Below are positions 25,224-34,121 of a DNA stretch of 64,000 bases, one piece after another. The DNA lies in the NCBI RefSeq assembly GCF_009498455.1, contig NZ_CP045644.1, positions 620,001 through 684,000 of the forward strand. Direction: 5' to 3'. Made by a program: the position numbers and the translations under genes. The notes beneath the pieces are model-generated. The model ran no database searches and was not told the origin of the DNA. It saw nothing but the letters and a program-made list of their open reading frames with translations. Position 1 is the stretch's first letter. Each line of letters begins with the position of its first letter. The stretch comes from Variovorax paradoxus. Lineage in GTDB: Bacteria > Pseudomonadota > Gammaproteobacteria > Burkholderiales > Burkholderiaceae_C.

Positions 25224-27133
25224 GGGGTGTCATCAATGGAAAAAATGGAATCGAAGTCAAGCACGCCGTCAGCAGCAGTCCGCGCCGCGGCCACTGGCGG
25301 CGTTTCGTCTTGCTGTCGCTGCTCGTAGGCTTGCGCCGCCCCTTGTGCATCGGCCAGGCCACGTGCGATGAGGTCGGCCTCGACGCGAATGCGCCGCGAT
25401 GCTTCATCCGCTTCGATGTGGAGGCGCCAGATCCGCCGCTCGCTCCGCCAATCGGCGAGCAGCGCGGGGACACCCTCCAGAATCAGAACCGCGTCTTGCG
25501 CCAGCACCGTGCGCTCGGGCAAGCCCCGATCGCGACGCATCCGGTCGTAGGACGGCAAGTCAGCGTCGACCGCGCCACCGTCGAGCCAGTCTTTGAGATC
25601 TTCTTGCGCTTCTTCCAACGCATAGCGCCCCATCACGCCGGCGCCTCGTTCGGTGGCGGGCCGTAACCAGCGATCGAGCGACAGCACGTGAGCACCCAGA
25701 TGGCGAGCGACGAGTTCGGACTTCAGCACGCTGGCCATGGTCGACTTCCCACTGCGCGCCAAACCGCCAACCAGCACCAGATCGCCCGGTTGGATTTTGA
25801 GCGTCCATTCGTTGATGGCGGCAACCAGCAGTGGATACGTGTGAACGATGAAATGTGCTGCAGCGCCGATGTGTGCGAAACGAAAGTCCGGCGCCGCGGT
25901 GAACTTGCCATCGCGCCCGGCTTCTCCGGTTTCCACCAGAACCGAACGCAGCCCGGCTCGCCGCGCGGCCAGCATGTCGGCGGTGCTGTCACCGACCATC
26001 CAGGAGTCGGCGGCCTGGACGTTCATCGCCGTCATGGCCTCGTGCATCATGCCGGGCTGAGGCTTGCGGCAATTGCACGCGATTTTCAGCGTCGGCACTT
26101 CGCCGGCAAAACCAGCATCGGGGTGGTGCGGGCAGAAGAAGATCGCATCAACATAGGCTCCGGCATCGCCCAGCCGGCTTTCCAGCCGGTTGTGGATGCG
26201 TTGCAAGTCGTCGAAGCTGGCCTCTCCACGCGCAAGCACCGGCTGGTTCGTCACCACGACCACGCGATACTCCGCGTTGTTGAACGCACGCACCGCTTCG
26301 GCGGCATGCGGGAGAAGTTCGAAATCTGCGGGCCGGCGCACGTAGTCGCGAAGCACATTGAGGGTTCCGTCCCGGTCCAGGAACACAGCCTTTTGCAAGC
26401 ACTGCCGGCTGGCCCGTTGGACAACGCCTGAACGCAGGTGCTTTTCCACCTTGTCGAGCCGCTTGGGCGTGCCCAGGTCCTTGATGTACTCGAAGCTGAC
26501 ATAGCCCGCGATGTGCGCGCCGGCGCGCACCATGGCCGGAAAGAGATCCTTGGCGAAGTCGCAGGGCACAGGAAAGTCACGCCACGCCAGGAGCGCCTTC
26601 TTTTCGACGATGTAGAAGGCCGCATTGACGAGATTGCGCAATTCGGCGCCGTCCGGGTGCGGATAGCCGTGAAACGCCTGCACCCGGCCGGAGGCATCGA
26701 TCTCGACGAGGTCCGAATCCGCCGGATGATCATTCGGATGCAGCAGCAGGGTGGCATCCGCATCCGAAGCCTCGTGCGCGGCCAGCATGTGCCCGATATC
26801 GATGTCGAACAGCGTGTCGCCATAGATGACGATGAATCGATCATCCAAGTCGTCCAGGCATGCCAACAAGGCTCCCGCCGTCCCGCGCGGCTCGCCATCG
26901 TCGAAAAGGCGCACCCGGCTCGGAAACTGGCGCTGCTCGAAAAAGGCCTGGATCTGGTCTGCCGCGTGGTTGACCAGAACGACGACGTCATCGATTCCGT
27001 GATGCGCAAGCGTGCGGACCTGAAGCTCCAGCAATGGCGTGCCGTTGACATCCACGAGCGGCTTGGGCCGCCCGTTCAGGCGCTCTGCCAGCCGGGTGCC
27101 CTTGCCGCCCGCAAGAATGACCGCCTGTGTCAC
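25220..27133 (-). CDS. Three-domain fusion: HddC-like nucleotidyltransferase, GmhB-like HAD phosphatase, P-loop kinase
   Basis: A 637-residue protein with three enzyme domains. Residues 1-235 are a sugar-1-phosphate nucleotidyltransferase (VILAGGKGTRL at 5-15, YGDTLFD near 104), most like the heptose-1-phosphate guanylyltransferase HddC. Residues 245-425 are a HAD-IIIA phosphatase like GmhB, with FLDRDGT at 251-257, the zinc Cys residues at 334, 353 and 355, and GDSTADM at 381-387. Residues 445-637 form a P-loop kinase domain with Walker A GLARSGKST at 457-465, similar to uridine kinase. The first two domains complete GDP-D-glycero-D-manno-heptose synthesis. The role of the third is unknown. 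Confidence 0.88.
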   Translation of the reverse strand: MTQAVILAGGKGTRLAERLNGRPKPLVDVNGTPLLELQVRTLAHHGIDDVVVLVNHAADQIQAFFEQRQFPSRVRLFDDGEPRGTAGALLACLDDLDDRFIVIYGDTLFDIDIGHMLAAHEASDADATLLLHPNDHPADSDLVEIDASGRVQAFHGYPHPDGAELRNLVNAAFYIVEKKALLAWRDFPVPCDFAKDLFPAMVRAGAHIAGYVSFEYIKDLGTPKRLDKVEKHLRSGVVQRASRQCLQKAVFLDRDGTLNVLRDYVRRPADFELLPHAAEAVRAFNNAEYRVVVVTNQPVLARGEASFDDLQRIHNRLESRLGDAGAYVDAIFFCPHHPDAGFAGEVPTLKIACNCRKPQPGMMHEAMTAMNVQAADSWMVGDSTADMLAARRAGLRSVLVETGEAGRDGKFTAAPDFRFAHIGAAAHFIVHTYPLLVAAINEWTLKIQPGDLVLVGGLARSGKSTMASVLKSELVARHLGAHVLSLDRWLRPATERGAGVMGRYALEEAQEDLKDWLDGGAVDADLPSYDRMRRDRGLPERTVLAQDAVLILEGVPALLADWRSERRIWRLHIEADEASRRIRVEADLIARGLADAQGAAQAYEQRQQDETPPVAAARTAADGVLDFDSIFSIDDTP

Positions 27134-28089
27134 TCCGCCAGCTCCTCGCGTGCGATTTCGTCGACCGCGCGCACCATGGCTTGCGTGGAATCCAGCTGAG
27201 GGCTCCAGCCACTGGCAGCCAGGCGCTGGGTCGAATAGCGGAAGCGCGGCACATCGCCCACCCAGCCGCGGTTGCCCTCGCCAAAGACGATGTCGGCCTT
27301 CGGAGACACCCGGTCGCGCACCGTCTGCGCAATCATGCGCACCGTGACGCCGTCGTCCTTCGGCCCGATGTTGAACACCTTGTAGCGCCCCTCGAGCCGG
27401 CTCACGTGCAGCATGGCCTCGATCAGGTCGTCGACGTGCAGATAGGCCTTCTGCTGCGTGCCGTCCCCGAGCACCTGCAGTTGGTCGGGGGTGGCCTTCA
27501 GCTTGCGGATGAAATCGAAGATCACGCCGTGCGTCGCCGGCACGCCGATGACGTTCGGAAATCGGAAGATGTCTGCGCGCGGTAGGAAAGATTCAACGGC
27601 CGCCCGGATCTGCGCTTCCGACGCCAGCTTCATGGCCCCGTAGTTGGAGATGGGTTGCAGCGGGCCGATGTCTTCATGAATTTCACGTTCGCCGAGATCG
27701 CCGTAGATGGCCGAGCTCGATGCGAAGTGCAGTTCCGGAATGTCATGCCGGCGCATCGCTTCGAGCACGGCAAACGTGGTCAGGAACGTGCGATCGCGGT
27801 CAATGCGCGGATCGGCCACCCCTGCCGGGATGTCCGAATTGGCGGCCAGATGCCAGACATGGGCCACGGGTGAGCCGGCCTCCTGGATCGCCGCCGACAT
27901 GGCGTCCAGGTCGGAGCAGTCCACCTGCCGAAAACTGAAATGAGGATGGCTGTCGAATTCCGCCACCAGCTCACGCCGTCCGCGTGACAAGTCATCCAGG
28001 GCCAGAACGGCGTCACCTTCTCCAAGCAGACGGCGCGTCAGGTTGACAGCGACAAAACCAGCGCCACCAGTGATCAGGTGCAATTTCAT
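27130..28089 (-). CDS. NAD-dependent epimerase/dehydratase family protein
   Basis: A 319-residue extended SDR. The cofactor loop GGAGFVAVN is at residues 8-16, the acidic residues DD at 32-33 bind the adenosine ribose, and the catalytic pair is Tyr150 and Lys154 with Ser124-126 nearby. The C-terminal VFGEGNRGWVGDVPRF segment resembles UDP-glucose 4-epimerases and GDP-heptose modifying enzymes. Overlapping the start of the HddC-type fusion gene by 4 bases, it could epimerise or modify the GDP-heptose or another O-antigen sugar. The exact reaction is unresolved. Confidence 0.85.
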   Translation of the reverse strand: MKLHLITGGAGFVAVNLTRRLLGEGDAVLALDDLSRGRRELVAEFDSHPHFSFRQVDCSDLDAMSAAIQEAGSPVAHVWHLAANSDIPAGVADPRIDRDRTFLTTFAVLEAMRRHDIPELHFASSSAIYGDLGEREIHEDIGPLQPISNYGAMKLASEAQIRAAVESFLPRADIFRFPNVIGVPATHGVIFDFIRKLKATPDQLQVLGDGTQQKAYLHVDDLIEAMLHVSRLEGRYKVFNIGPKDDGVTVRMIAQTVRDRVSPKADIVFGEGNRGWVGDVPRFRYSTQRLAASGWSPQLDSTQAMVRAVDEIAREELAE

Positions 28090-28171
28090 GGGGATCTCAC
28101 AATAGGAAAGCTTTGGGTGACAGCAGACCTAAAGAGCTAGAAGTTGCTTGCCCAGGCCGGCATGTCGAATG

Positions 28172-28801
28172 CTAGAACTTGAGCGTTCCCAGCAGCGAAG
28201 GATCTGTCAGGTGGCTCTGGCGAAGGTATTGCGCCAGGATGTGCATGAGCGACTGGTGCACATCCTCGACGACACCATAATTCTCCGCATCCACGTGAAG
28301 ACCGACGTCGGCCAGACGGGCGGCATCGCCACCCGCAAATCCGGTCATGGCAATCGTCGTCATCTTCATCTCGCGCGCAGTGTTGAGCGCCTTGATGATG
28401 TTTGGCGAGGCGCCAGACGAGCTGATGGCGATGAGGACGTCGCCTTCGGACGCCATCGACGTCAGCTGGAAAGAGAACATCTCCTCGGGTCCGATGTCAT
28501 TGACGATCGCGGTGATCAGTTCGACGGCGGACGAGAGGCTGTTCACCTTGGGCTTCAGCCAGCCATTGCTGCGAACACCTTTCATGCAGTCGCAGACCAA
28601 GTGGTTGGAGATGGCTGCCGACCCCCCATTGCCACATGAAAAGATCATCTTTCCCTGGGCTGCACGTTCTGCAAGAAGGCGCCCGGCGGCGGCCAGCGCG
28701 CCACGGTCTACGGTCTTGGCTGCAGCCGTGATTCTTTCGAAATACGCGTCCGCGTACAGCCCAGCATCTGCTATCTGGTGATCTGGAAAGAATGAAGGCA
28801 T
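28172..28801 (-). CDS. gmhA: D-sedoheptulose 7-phosphate isomerase
   Basis: A 209-residue SIS-domain protein that converts sedoheptulose 7-phosphate to D-glycero-D-manno-heptose 7-phosphate, the entry step of activated heptose synthesis. The phosphate-binding segments SCGNGGSAAISNHL (near residue 54) and SSSGASPNIIKAL (near residue 127) are present, and a late segment with GVVEDVHQSLMHIL carries the catalytic Glu and His. The N-terminus is typical. It is upstream of the fusion and hddA genes on the same strand. No good ribosome site precedes the ATG at 28801. Confidence 0.9.
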   Translation of the reverse strand: MPSFFPDHQIADAGLYADAYFERITAAAKTVDRGALAAAGRLLAERAAQGKMIFSCGNGGSAAISNHLVCDCMKGVRSNGWLKPKVNSLSSAVELITAIVNDIGPEEMFSFQLTSMASEGDVLIAISSSGASPNIIKALNTAREMKMTTIAMTGFAGGDAARLADVGLHVDAENYGVVEDVHQSLMHILAQYLRQSHLTDPSLLGTLKF

Positions 28802-28908
28802 AAAAATCTCGGGTGGGAGTTATAAAAATATGGAGTGGCGGGCAGATCCGACGGCCTTGACTGCCCCTGTGTCATCGCAGCGGCAACCCAATTCGCAGCA
28901 CTCTTGTC

Positions 28909-29457
28909 TTATTCGAAAAATTCCGCCTGTTTCATCGACAGCCCGGCGCTGTCCTTGGCCGAAAGCGCAGGGGCCTGCCCCACATCCGGCCACGCAATAT
29001 CGAGAGAAGCGTCATTCCACAAGATGCATCGCTCATGCGCAGGCGCGTAGTAATTGGTGGTCTTGTAGAGGAAATCGGCGCTGTCGCTGAGTACGAGAAA
29101 GCCATGCGCGAAGCCGGGAGGAACCCACAACTGCCTGTGGTTGTCCTCACTGAGTTCCACGCCGACCCATTTCCCGAAGGTCGCCGACGACTTTCGGATG
29201 TCCACGGCCACATCGAACACCGCGCCACGCACCGCACGCACCAACTTTCCTTGGGCTTGCTGGACCTGATAGTGCAAACCCCGCAGCACGCCCTTGGACG
29301 ACCTTGAGTGGTTGTCTTGAACGAAGTCAACCTTCGACCCGACCGCTTCTTCGAAGGCACGCTGATTGAAGCTCTCGTAGAAAAACCCTCTGGCATCGCC
29401 GAAGACCTTCGGCTCGATGATCAAAACGTCAGGGATCTCGGTTTGGATGACATTCAC
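28909..29457 (-). CDS. rfbC: dTDP-4-dehydrorhamnose 3,5-epimerase
   Basis: A 182-residue cupin-fold epimerase, the third enzyme of dTDP-L-rhamnose synthesis. Family segments are clear: [19 protein letters not shown] near residue 14, the catalytic His in [30 protein letters not shown] and [14 protein letters not shown]. The length equals the family norm. Its ATG overlaps the rfbA stop by 4 bases, so it is the last gene of the coupled rfbBDAC set, after which a 107-base gap leads to gmhA. Confidence 0.96.
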   Translation of the reverse strand: MNVIQTEIPDVLIIEPKVFGDARGFFYESFNQRAFEEAVGSKVDFVQDNHSRSSKGVLRGLHYQVQQAQGKLVRAVRGAVFDVAVDIRKSSATFGKWVGVELSEDNHRQLWVPPGFAHGFLVLSDSADFLYKTTNYYAPAHERCILWNDASLDIAWPDVGQAPALSAKDSAGLSMKQAEFFE

Positions 29458-30341
29458 GAGCGCACCTGTTCAGCCAGCAAGTGGTTCAGGTACTTGCCGT
29501 ACCCGTTCTTCTGCAACGGCGCGGCCAGCTTTTCGAGCTGCTCACGATCGATGAAGCCATTGCGCCAAGCGATCTCTTCAGGACACGCAATCTTCAGCCC
29601 CTGCCGATGCTCCAGCGTCGCGATGAACTGCCCCGCTTCGAGCAGGCTTTCATGCGTGCCCGTATCCAGCCATGCATAGCCGCGCTGCATGATCTGCACA
29701 TTGAGCTGGTTGAGGTCCAGATACGCCTGATTGACCGCCGTGATCTCCAGCTCGCCGCGCGCGCTCGGCTTCACGGCCTTGGCGATGTCGACGACCTGGT
29801 TGTCGTAGAAGTACAGGCCGGTCACCGCGTAGCTGCTCTTGGGTTTGACAGGCTTCTCTTCGATGCTGCTGGCCTTGCCGCTGGCATCGAAGGCCACCAC
29901 GCCGTAGCGCTCGGGGTCGTGCACGTGGTACGCGAACACGGTCGCACCGCTCTGCTTCGTATCGGCGTCCGACAGCAGATGCACCAGGTCATGCCCATAG
30001 AAGATGTTGTCCCCCAACACCAGCGCGCTCGGCGAATTGCCCACGAACTTCTCACCGATGATGAAGGCCTGCGCCAGCCCATCGGGACTCGGTTGCACCG
30101 CGTACTGCAGGTTCATGCCCCACTGGCTGCCATCGCCCAGCAGCTGCTGGAAACGCGGCGTGTCCTGCGGCGTGCTGATGATCAGGATGTCGCGCATGCC
30201 GCCGAGCATCAGGGTGCTCAAGGGGTAATAGATCATCGGCTTGTCGTACACCGGCAGGAGCTGCTTGCTCATGGCGAGCGTGGCCGGATGCAGGCGGGTG
30301 CCGGAGCCACCGGCGAGGATGATGCCTTTGCGTTGCGTCAT
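29454..30341 (-). CDS. rfbA: Glucose-1-phosphate thymidylyltransferase
   Basis: A 295-residue nucleotidyltransferase that makes dTDP-glucose from dTTP and glucose 1-phosphate, the first step of the dTDP-L-rhamnose pathway. The loop [36 protein letters not shown] at the N-terminus is diagnostic, with LGDNIFYG and the GTHESL segment further on. The length and sequence are typical of RmlA. It lies between rfbD and rfbC with short spacing. Confidence 0.97.
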   Translation of the reverse strand: MTQRKGIILAGGSGTRLHPATLAMSKQLLPVYDKPMIYYPLSTLMLGGMRDILIISTPQDTPRFQQLLGDGSQWGMNLQYAVQPSPDGLAQAFIIGEKFVGNSPSALVLGDNIFYGHDLVHLLSDADTKQSGATVFAYHVHDPERYGVVAFDASGKASSIEEKPVKPKSSYAVTGLYFYDNQVVDIAKAVKPSARGELEITAVNQAYLDLNQLNVQIMQRGYAWLDTGTHESLLEAGQFIATLEHRQGLKIACPEEIAWRNGFIDREQLEKLAAPLQKNGYGKYLNHLLAEQVRS

Positions 30342-30383
30342 GGGGGTTTTCTTCTGTAGGGAGCCGGAAAAATCAGTCGGGCG

Positions 30384-31274
30384 TCAGAGCGTCTCGCGCA
30401 GCATGCGCGCAACGCCTTCCTGCCAGGGCGGCAGGCGCAGGCCGAAGGTGGTCTGCAGCTTGGTGGTGTCGAGCCGCGAGTTGTGCGGGCGCGCCGCGGG
30501 TGTCGGGAAGGCGCTGGTGGGCACGGCTTCCACGGCCTGCGGGCCGGCCTTGAGTTCGACGCCGGCTTGCTGCGCCATCTCGAGCACGAAGCGCGCGTAG
30601 CCGTGCCAGGTGGTCTCGCCGCCGGCGATGGCGTGGTACAGGCCGGCCTTGTTCGGGTCTTGCAGCGTGGCGCGGATGGCGTGCGCGGTGATGTCGGCCA
30701 GCAGCTCGGCACCGGTCGGTGCACCGAACTGGTCGTCGATGACGGTCAGCTTGTCGCGCTCCTTGGCCAGGCGCAGCATCGTCTTGGCGAAGTTGCCGCC
30801 GCGTGCGGCGTAGACCCAGCTGGTGCGAAAGATCAGGTGCTTCGCGCAGTGCGTGGCCACCAGTTGCTCGCCTTCGAGCTTGGTCTGGCCGTACACGCTG
30901 AGCGGGCCGGTCGCGTCGTCTTCTTTCCAGGGGCGGGTGCCGCTGCCGTCGAAGACGTAGTCGGTGGAGTAATGCACCATCAGCGCGCCAATCTGCTGCG
31001 CGGCTTCGGCCACCACGCCGGGCGAAGTGGCGTTGAGCTTGCGCGCAAAGTCGGGCTCGCTTTCGGCCTTGTCGACGGCGGTGTGCGCGGCGGCATTGAC
31101 GATGACGTCGGGGCGCACGGCCCGCACCGTCTCGGCCAGCTGCTCGGGACGGCTGAAGTCGGCGTGGAAGTCGGTGCTGTCGAAATCCAGCGCGACCAGT
31201 TCGCCGAGCGGCGCGAGGCTGCGCTGCAGCTCCCAGCCGACCTGTCCGCCCTTGCCAAGCAGCAGCAGCTTCAT
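30384..31274 (-). CDS. rfbD: dTDP-4-dehydrorhamnose reductase
   Basis: A 296-residue extended SDR that reduces dTDP-4-keto-L-rhamnose to dTDP-L-rhamnose. [13 protein letters not shown] at the N-terminus is the NADPH loop. STDYVFDG, then [13 protein letters not shown] with the catalytic Tyr-x3-Lys, and [14 protein letters not shown] follow in family order. The ATG at 31274 overlaps the rfbB stop by 4 bases, fixing the start; an open frame extends further upstream but only inside rfbB. Confidence 0.96.
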   Translation of the reverse strand: MKLLLLGKGGQVGWELQRSLAPLGELVALDFDSTDFHADFSRPEQLAETVRAVRPDVIVNAAAHTAVDKAESEPDFARKLNATSPGVVAEAAQQIGALMVHYSTDYVFDGSGTRPWKEDDATGPLSVYGQTKLEGEQLVATHCAKHLIFRTSWVYAARGGNFAKTMLRLAKERDKLTVIDDQFGAPTGAELLADITAHAIRATLQDPNKAGLYHAIAGGETTWHGYARFVLEMAQQAGVELKAGPQAVEAVPTSAFPTPAARPHNSRLDTTKLQTTFGLRLPPWQEGVARMLRETL

Positions 31275-32350
31275 GCGCCGGCCTTCGCCGTCGTGGCGTC
31301 GTACTGCTTCTCGACCCACTCGCGGTATGCGCCGCTTTGCACGTTGCGCACCCACTCGCCGTTCGCGAGGTACCACTCGACGGTCTTGCGGATGCCGGTG
31401 TCGAAGGTCTCGGCGGGCTTCCAGCCGAGTTCGGCCTCGAGCTTGCGCGCATCGATGGCGTAGCGGCGGTCGTGGCCCGGGCGGTCCGTGACGTAGGTGA
31501 TCTGTTCCTTGTACGGCTTGCCGTCGGCGCGCGGGCTCAACTCGTCGAGCAGCGCGCACACGGTGTTGACGATCTCGATGTTGGGCTTCTCGTTCCAGCC
31601 GCCGACGTTGTAGGTTTCACCCAGGCGGCCGGCTTCGAGCACGCGGCGGATGGCGCTGCAGTGGTCCTTCACGTAGAGCCAGTCGCGCACCTGCATGCCG
31701 TCGCCGTACACGGGCAGGTTCTTGCCGGCCAGTGCGTTGACGATCATCAGCGGGATCAGCTTCTCGGGGAAGTGGAACGGGCCGTAGTTGTTCGAGCAGT
31801 TGGTGGTGACCACCGGCAGGCCGTAGGTGTGGTGCCAGGCGCGCACGAGGTGGTCGCTGGCGGCCTTGCTGGCCGAGTACGGGCTGTTGGGCTCGTACTT
31901 GTTCTCTTCGGTGAAGGCCGGGTCGGTCTTGGAAAGCGAGCCGTAGACCTCGTCGGTCGACACGTGGAGGAAGCGAAAGGCCGCCTTCTGGTCCGCCGGC
32001 AGGGCGTTCCAGTAGCCGCGCACCGACTCGAGCAGGCGGAAGGTGCCGAGCACGTTGGTCTGCACGAAGTCTTCAGGACCGTGGATCGAGCGATCGACGT
32101 GCGATTCCGCGGCAAAGTTCACGACTGCGCGGGGTTTGTGCTCGGCCAGCAGGCGATCGAGCAGTGCGCTGTCACCGATGTCGCCTTGCACGAAGGCGTG
32201 GTTCGCGTTGCCCTTGAGCGATGCGAGGGTCTCGAGGTTGCCTGCGTAGGTCAGCTTGTCGAGGTTCACGACGGGCTCGTCGCCCTGCGCGATCCAGTCG
32301 AGCACGAAATTGGCGCCAATGAAGCCTGCGCCGCCGGTAACCAGGATCAT
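31271..32350 (-). CDS. rfbB: dTDP-glucose 4,6-dehydratase
   Basis: A 359-residue extended SDR, the second enzyme of dTDP-L-rhamnose synthesis. [15 protein letters not shown] at the start binds [25 protein letters not shown] and [16 protein letters not shown], which carries the catalytic Tyr and Lys, are all present. It is the first gene of the minus-strand rhamnose/heptose operon and is divergent from the glycine-riboswitch promoter. A GGGGGA sequence stands before its ATG. Confidence 0.97.
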   Translation of the reverse strand: MILVTGGAGFIGANFVLDWIAQGDEPVVNLDKLTYAGNLETLASLKGNANHAFVQGDIGDSALLDRLLAEHKPRAVVNFAAESHVDRSIHGPEDFVQTNVLGTFRLLESVRGYWNALPADQKAAFRFLHVSTDEVYGSLSKTDPAFTEENKYEPNSPYSASKAASDHLVRAWHHTYGLPVVTTNCSNNYGPFHFPEKLIPLMIVNALAGKNLPVYGDGMQVRDWLYVKDHCSAIRRVLEAGRLGETYNVGGWNEKPNIEIVNTVCALLDELSPRADGKPYKEQITYVTDRPGHDRRYAIDARKLEAELGWKPAETFDTGIRKTVEWYLANGEWVRNVQSGAYREWVEKQYDATTAKAGA

Positions 32351-32437
32351 GAAGTCCCCCGCCTGTAGAAAAAAGTTTGCTTTACGCGAAATTAACAGTC
32401 AATTATCCCATCGGCGTGACGTGCCTATGTACAGGAC

Positions 32438-32466
32438 TTGGCCCGGTCAGAGGCCCCGTCTACAAT
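32438..32466 (+). promoter_or_regulatory. Sigma-70 promoter of the glycine riboswitch transcript
   Basis: TTGGCC (32438-32443) and TACAAT (32461-32466) are spaced by exactly 17 bases. The start of transcription would fall near 32473, directly before the first aptamer stem at 32477. The agreement between the promoter and the RNA start is good. Confidence 0.7.
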
Positions 32467-32476
32467 CCCCAACAAT

Positions 32477-32709
32477 TGCAGGAGAGCGGGCCTCACGGAG
32501 GCCCTACCGAAGGCGCAAACTCCCATAAACGCTCAGGTCGGCCCGACGAAGTTCCAGGTGCAAACAAGGAACATCGGCAAGGGGTCAGTACTGCACTCAT
32601 CGATACAGCCGTCTGGAGAGCCGCCACGCCATGTGGCGCACCGAAGGAGCAAACCCGCTGCGGGTGCAGCAGGGTGAATCTCTCAGGTACCGAGGACAGG
32701 GGGAGCGGC
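32477..32709 (+). promoter_or_regulatory. Tandem glycine riboswitch upstream of the DadA-type gene
   Basis: Two glycine aptamers lie in series. Aptamer 1 is closed by TGCAG (32477-32481) and CTGCA (32591-32595) and holds GGAGAGCG, ACCGAAGGCGCAAACTCC and CGCTCAGGT. An extra GTTCC/GGAAC hairpin lies at 32551-32572. Aptamer 2 is closed by GCCG (32608-32611) and CGGC (32706-32709) and holds GGAGAGCC, CACCGAAGGAGCAAACC, TCTCTCAGGTACCGAGGACA and GGGGGAGC. These are the conserved glycine-aptamer core sequences. In known examples glycine binding turns expression on. The 91 bases between aptamer 2 and the gene would be the expression platform; no clear terminator is visible there, so control may be at translation. 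Confidence 0.92.
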
Positions 32710-32800
32710 AACTTGGACAGCGGTCGTCCGGTTGCTTGCTATTCATTCAATAGCACTCCACGCCCGCCGTTCAAGCGCTGCAAACTCAAAGGTACTTGCA

Positions 32801-34102
32801 ATGCGTGTGATCGTTCTCGGCGCCGGCCTGCTCGGCGTGACGTCGGCCTACTACCTCCAGCAACTCGGTCACGAGGTGACCGTGATCGACCGGCAAGCCA
32901 CCCCGGCCGCCGAAACCAGCTTCGCCAACGGCGGCCAGATCTCGGTCAGCCATGCCGAACCGTGGGCCAATCCGAGCGCGCCGCTGAAGGTTCTGCAATG
33001 GCTCGGCAAGGAAGATGCGCCGCTGCTCTTTCGCATCCGCGCCGACATGCGCCAATGGCTCTGGGGCCTGCAGTTTTTGCGTGAATGCACCCCTGCGCGC
33101 ACCCGCCATAACATCGAACAGATCGTGCGTCTCGGTACATACAGCCGGGAAATGTTGCAGCAATTGCGTCGAGACACCGGCCTGAGCTATGACCAGCGCA
33201 CGCAAGGCATCCTGCACTTCTATACGACGCAGAAAGAATTCGACGGCGCCCTGAAGCCTTCCGAGCAGATGCGCGCCCTGGGCTGCGAGCGCCTGGTCAT
33301 CTCGGCCGACGAGGCCGTCAAGATCGAACCCGCCCTCGCCCACATCCGCCCGCAACTCGCCGGCGCCACGTACACCGCCGAAGACGAGTCGGGCGACGCC
33401 AACCGCTTCGCGCGCGAGCTCGTGAAGCTGGCCGAAGCGGCCGGCGTGAAGTTCCTCATGAGTCACACCGTGACCGCGCTGCGCGAAGCCGGCGGCAGCA
33501 TCGACCACATCGAGGCCACCGACAACGAAGGCCGCTTCCAACGCATCCGCGGCGATGCCTTCGTGCTCGCGATGGGTTCGCTGAGCCCGCTGTACGCCGC
33601 GCCGCTGGGCATCCGCCTGCCGATCTATCCGGCCAAGGGCTACTCGGTGACGCTGCCCGTGAAGGACGCGTCGAAGGCGCACCAGGTCTCGCTGACCGAC
33701 GACGAATACAAGCTGGTGTTCTCGCGCTACACGTCGGAGTCGGGCGACCGCCTGCGCATCGCCGGCACGGCCGAACTCAACGGCTACGACCGCGACCTGA
33801 ACCGCGTGCGCTGCGAAGCCATCGTGCGGCGCGTCGAAGAACTCTTCCCCGGCGCCGGCGACACCGAACGCGCGCAGTTCTGGACCGGCCTGCGCCCGGC
33901 CACGCCGAGCAACGTGCCGCTGATCGGCAAGACCAAGCTGCCGAACCTGTTCCTCAACACCGGCCACGGCACGCTCGGCTGGACGCACGCCTGCGGCTCG
34001 GGCAAGTCGATCGCGCGCATCGTGAGCGGGCTCGCGCCCGAGGTCGACTTCGCGTTCGCCGGCATGCCGGCGCCCGCACCGCGCGCACTGCAGCCGGCCT
34101 GA
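32801..34102 (+). CDS. dadA: D-amino acid dehydrogenase (DadA type) / glycine-responsive FAD oxidoreductase
   Basis: A 433-residue flavoprotein of the DAO family. The FAD motif VLGAGLLGVTSAYYL is at the N-terminus (Gly7, Gly9, Gly12). ETSFANGGQISVSHAEPWANP is the family segment after the second strand, and a C-terminal GLRPATPSNVPLIG and NTGHGTLGWTHACGSG complete the fold. It oxidises D-amino acids to keto acids and passes electrons to the respiratory chain. Control by a glycine riboswitch suggests that glycine itself, or an amino acid linked to it, is a physiological substrate or signal here. No strong ribosome site is present before the ATG, only AAAGG. Confidence 0.9.
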   Translation: MRVIVLGAGLLGVTSAYYLQQLGHEVTVIDRQATPAAETSFANGGQISVSHAEPWANPSAPLKVLQWLGKEDAPLLFRIRADMRQWLWGLQFLRECTPARTRHNIEQIVRLGTYSREMLQQLRRDTGLSYDQRTQGILHFYTTQKEFDGALKPSEQMRALGCERLVISADEAVKIEPALAHIRPQLAGATYTAEDESGDANRFARELVKLAEAAGVKFLMSHTVTALREAGGSIDHIEATDNEGRFQRIRGDAFVLAMGSLSPLYAAPLGIRLPIYPAKGYSVTLPVKDASKAHQVSLTDDEYKLVFSRYTSESGDRLRIAGTAELNGYDRDLNRVRCEAIVRRVEELFPGAGDTERAQFWTGLRPATPSNVPLIGKTKLPNLFLNTGHGTLGWTHACGSGKSIARIVSGLAPEVDFAFAGMPAPAPRALQPA

Positions 34103-34121
34103 ACGCGACCGGCGCCTGGCG

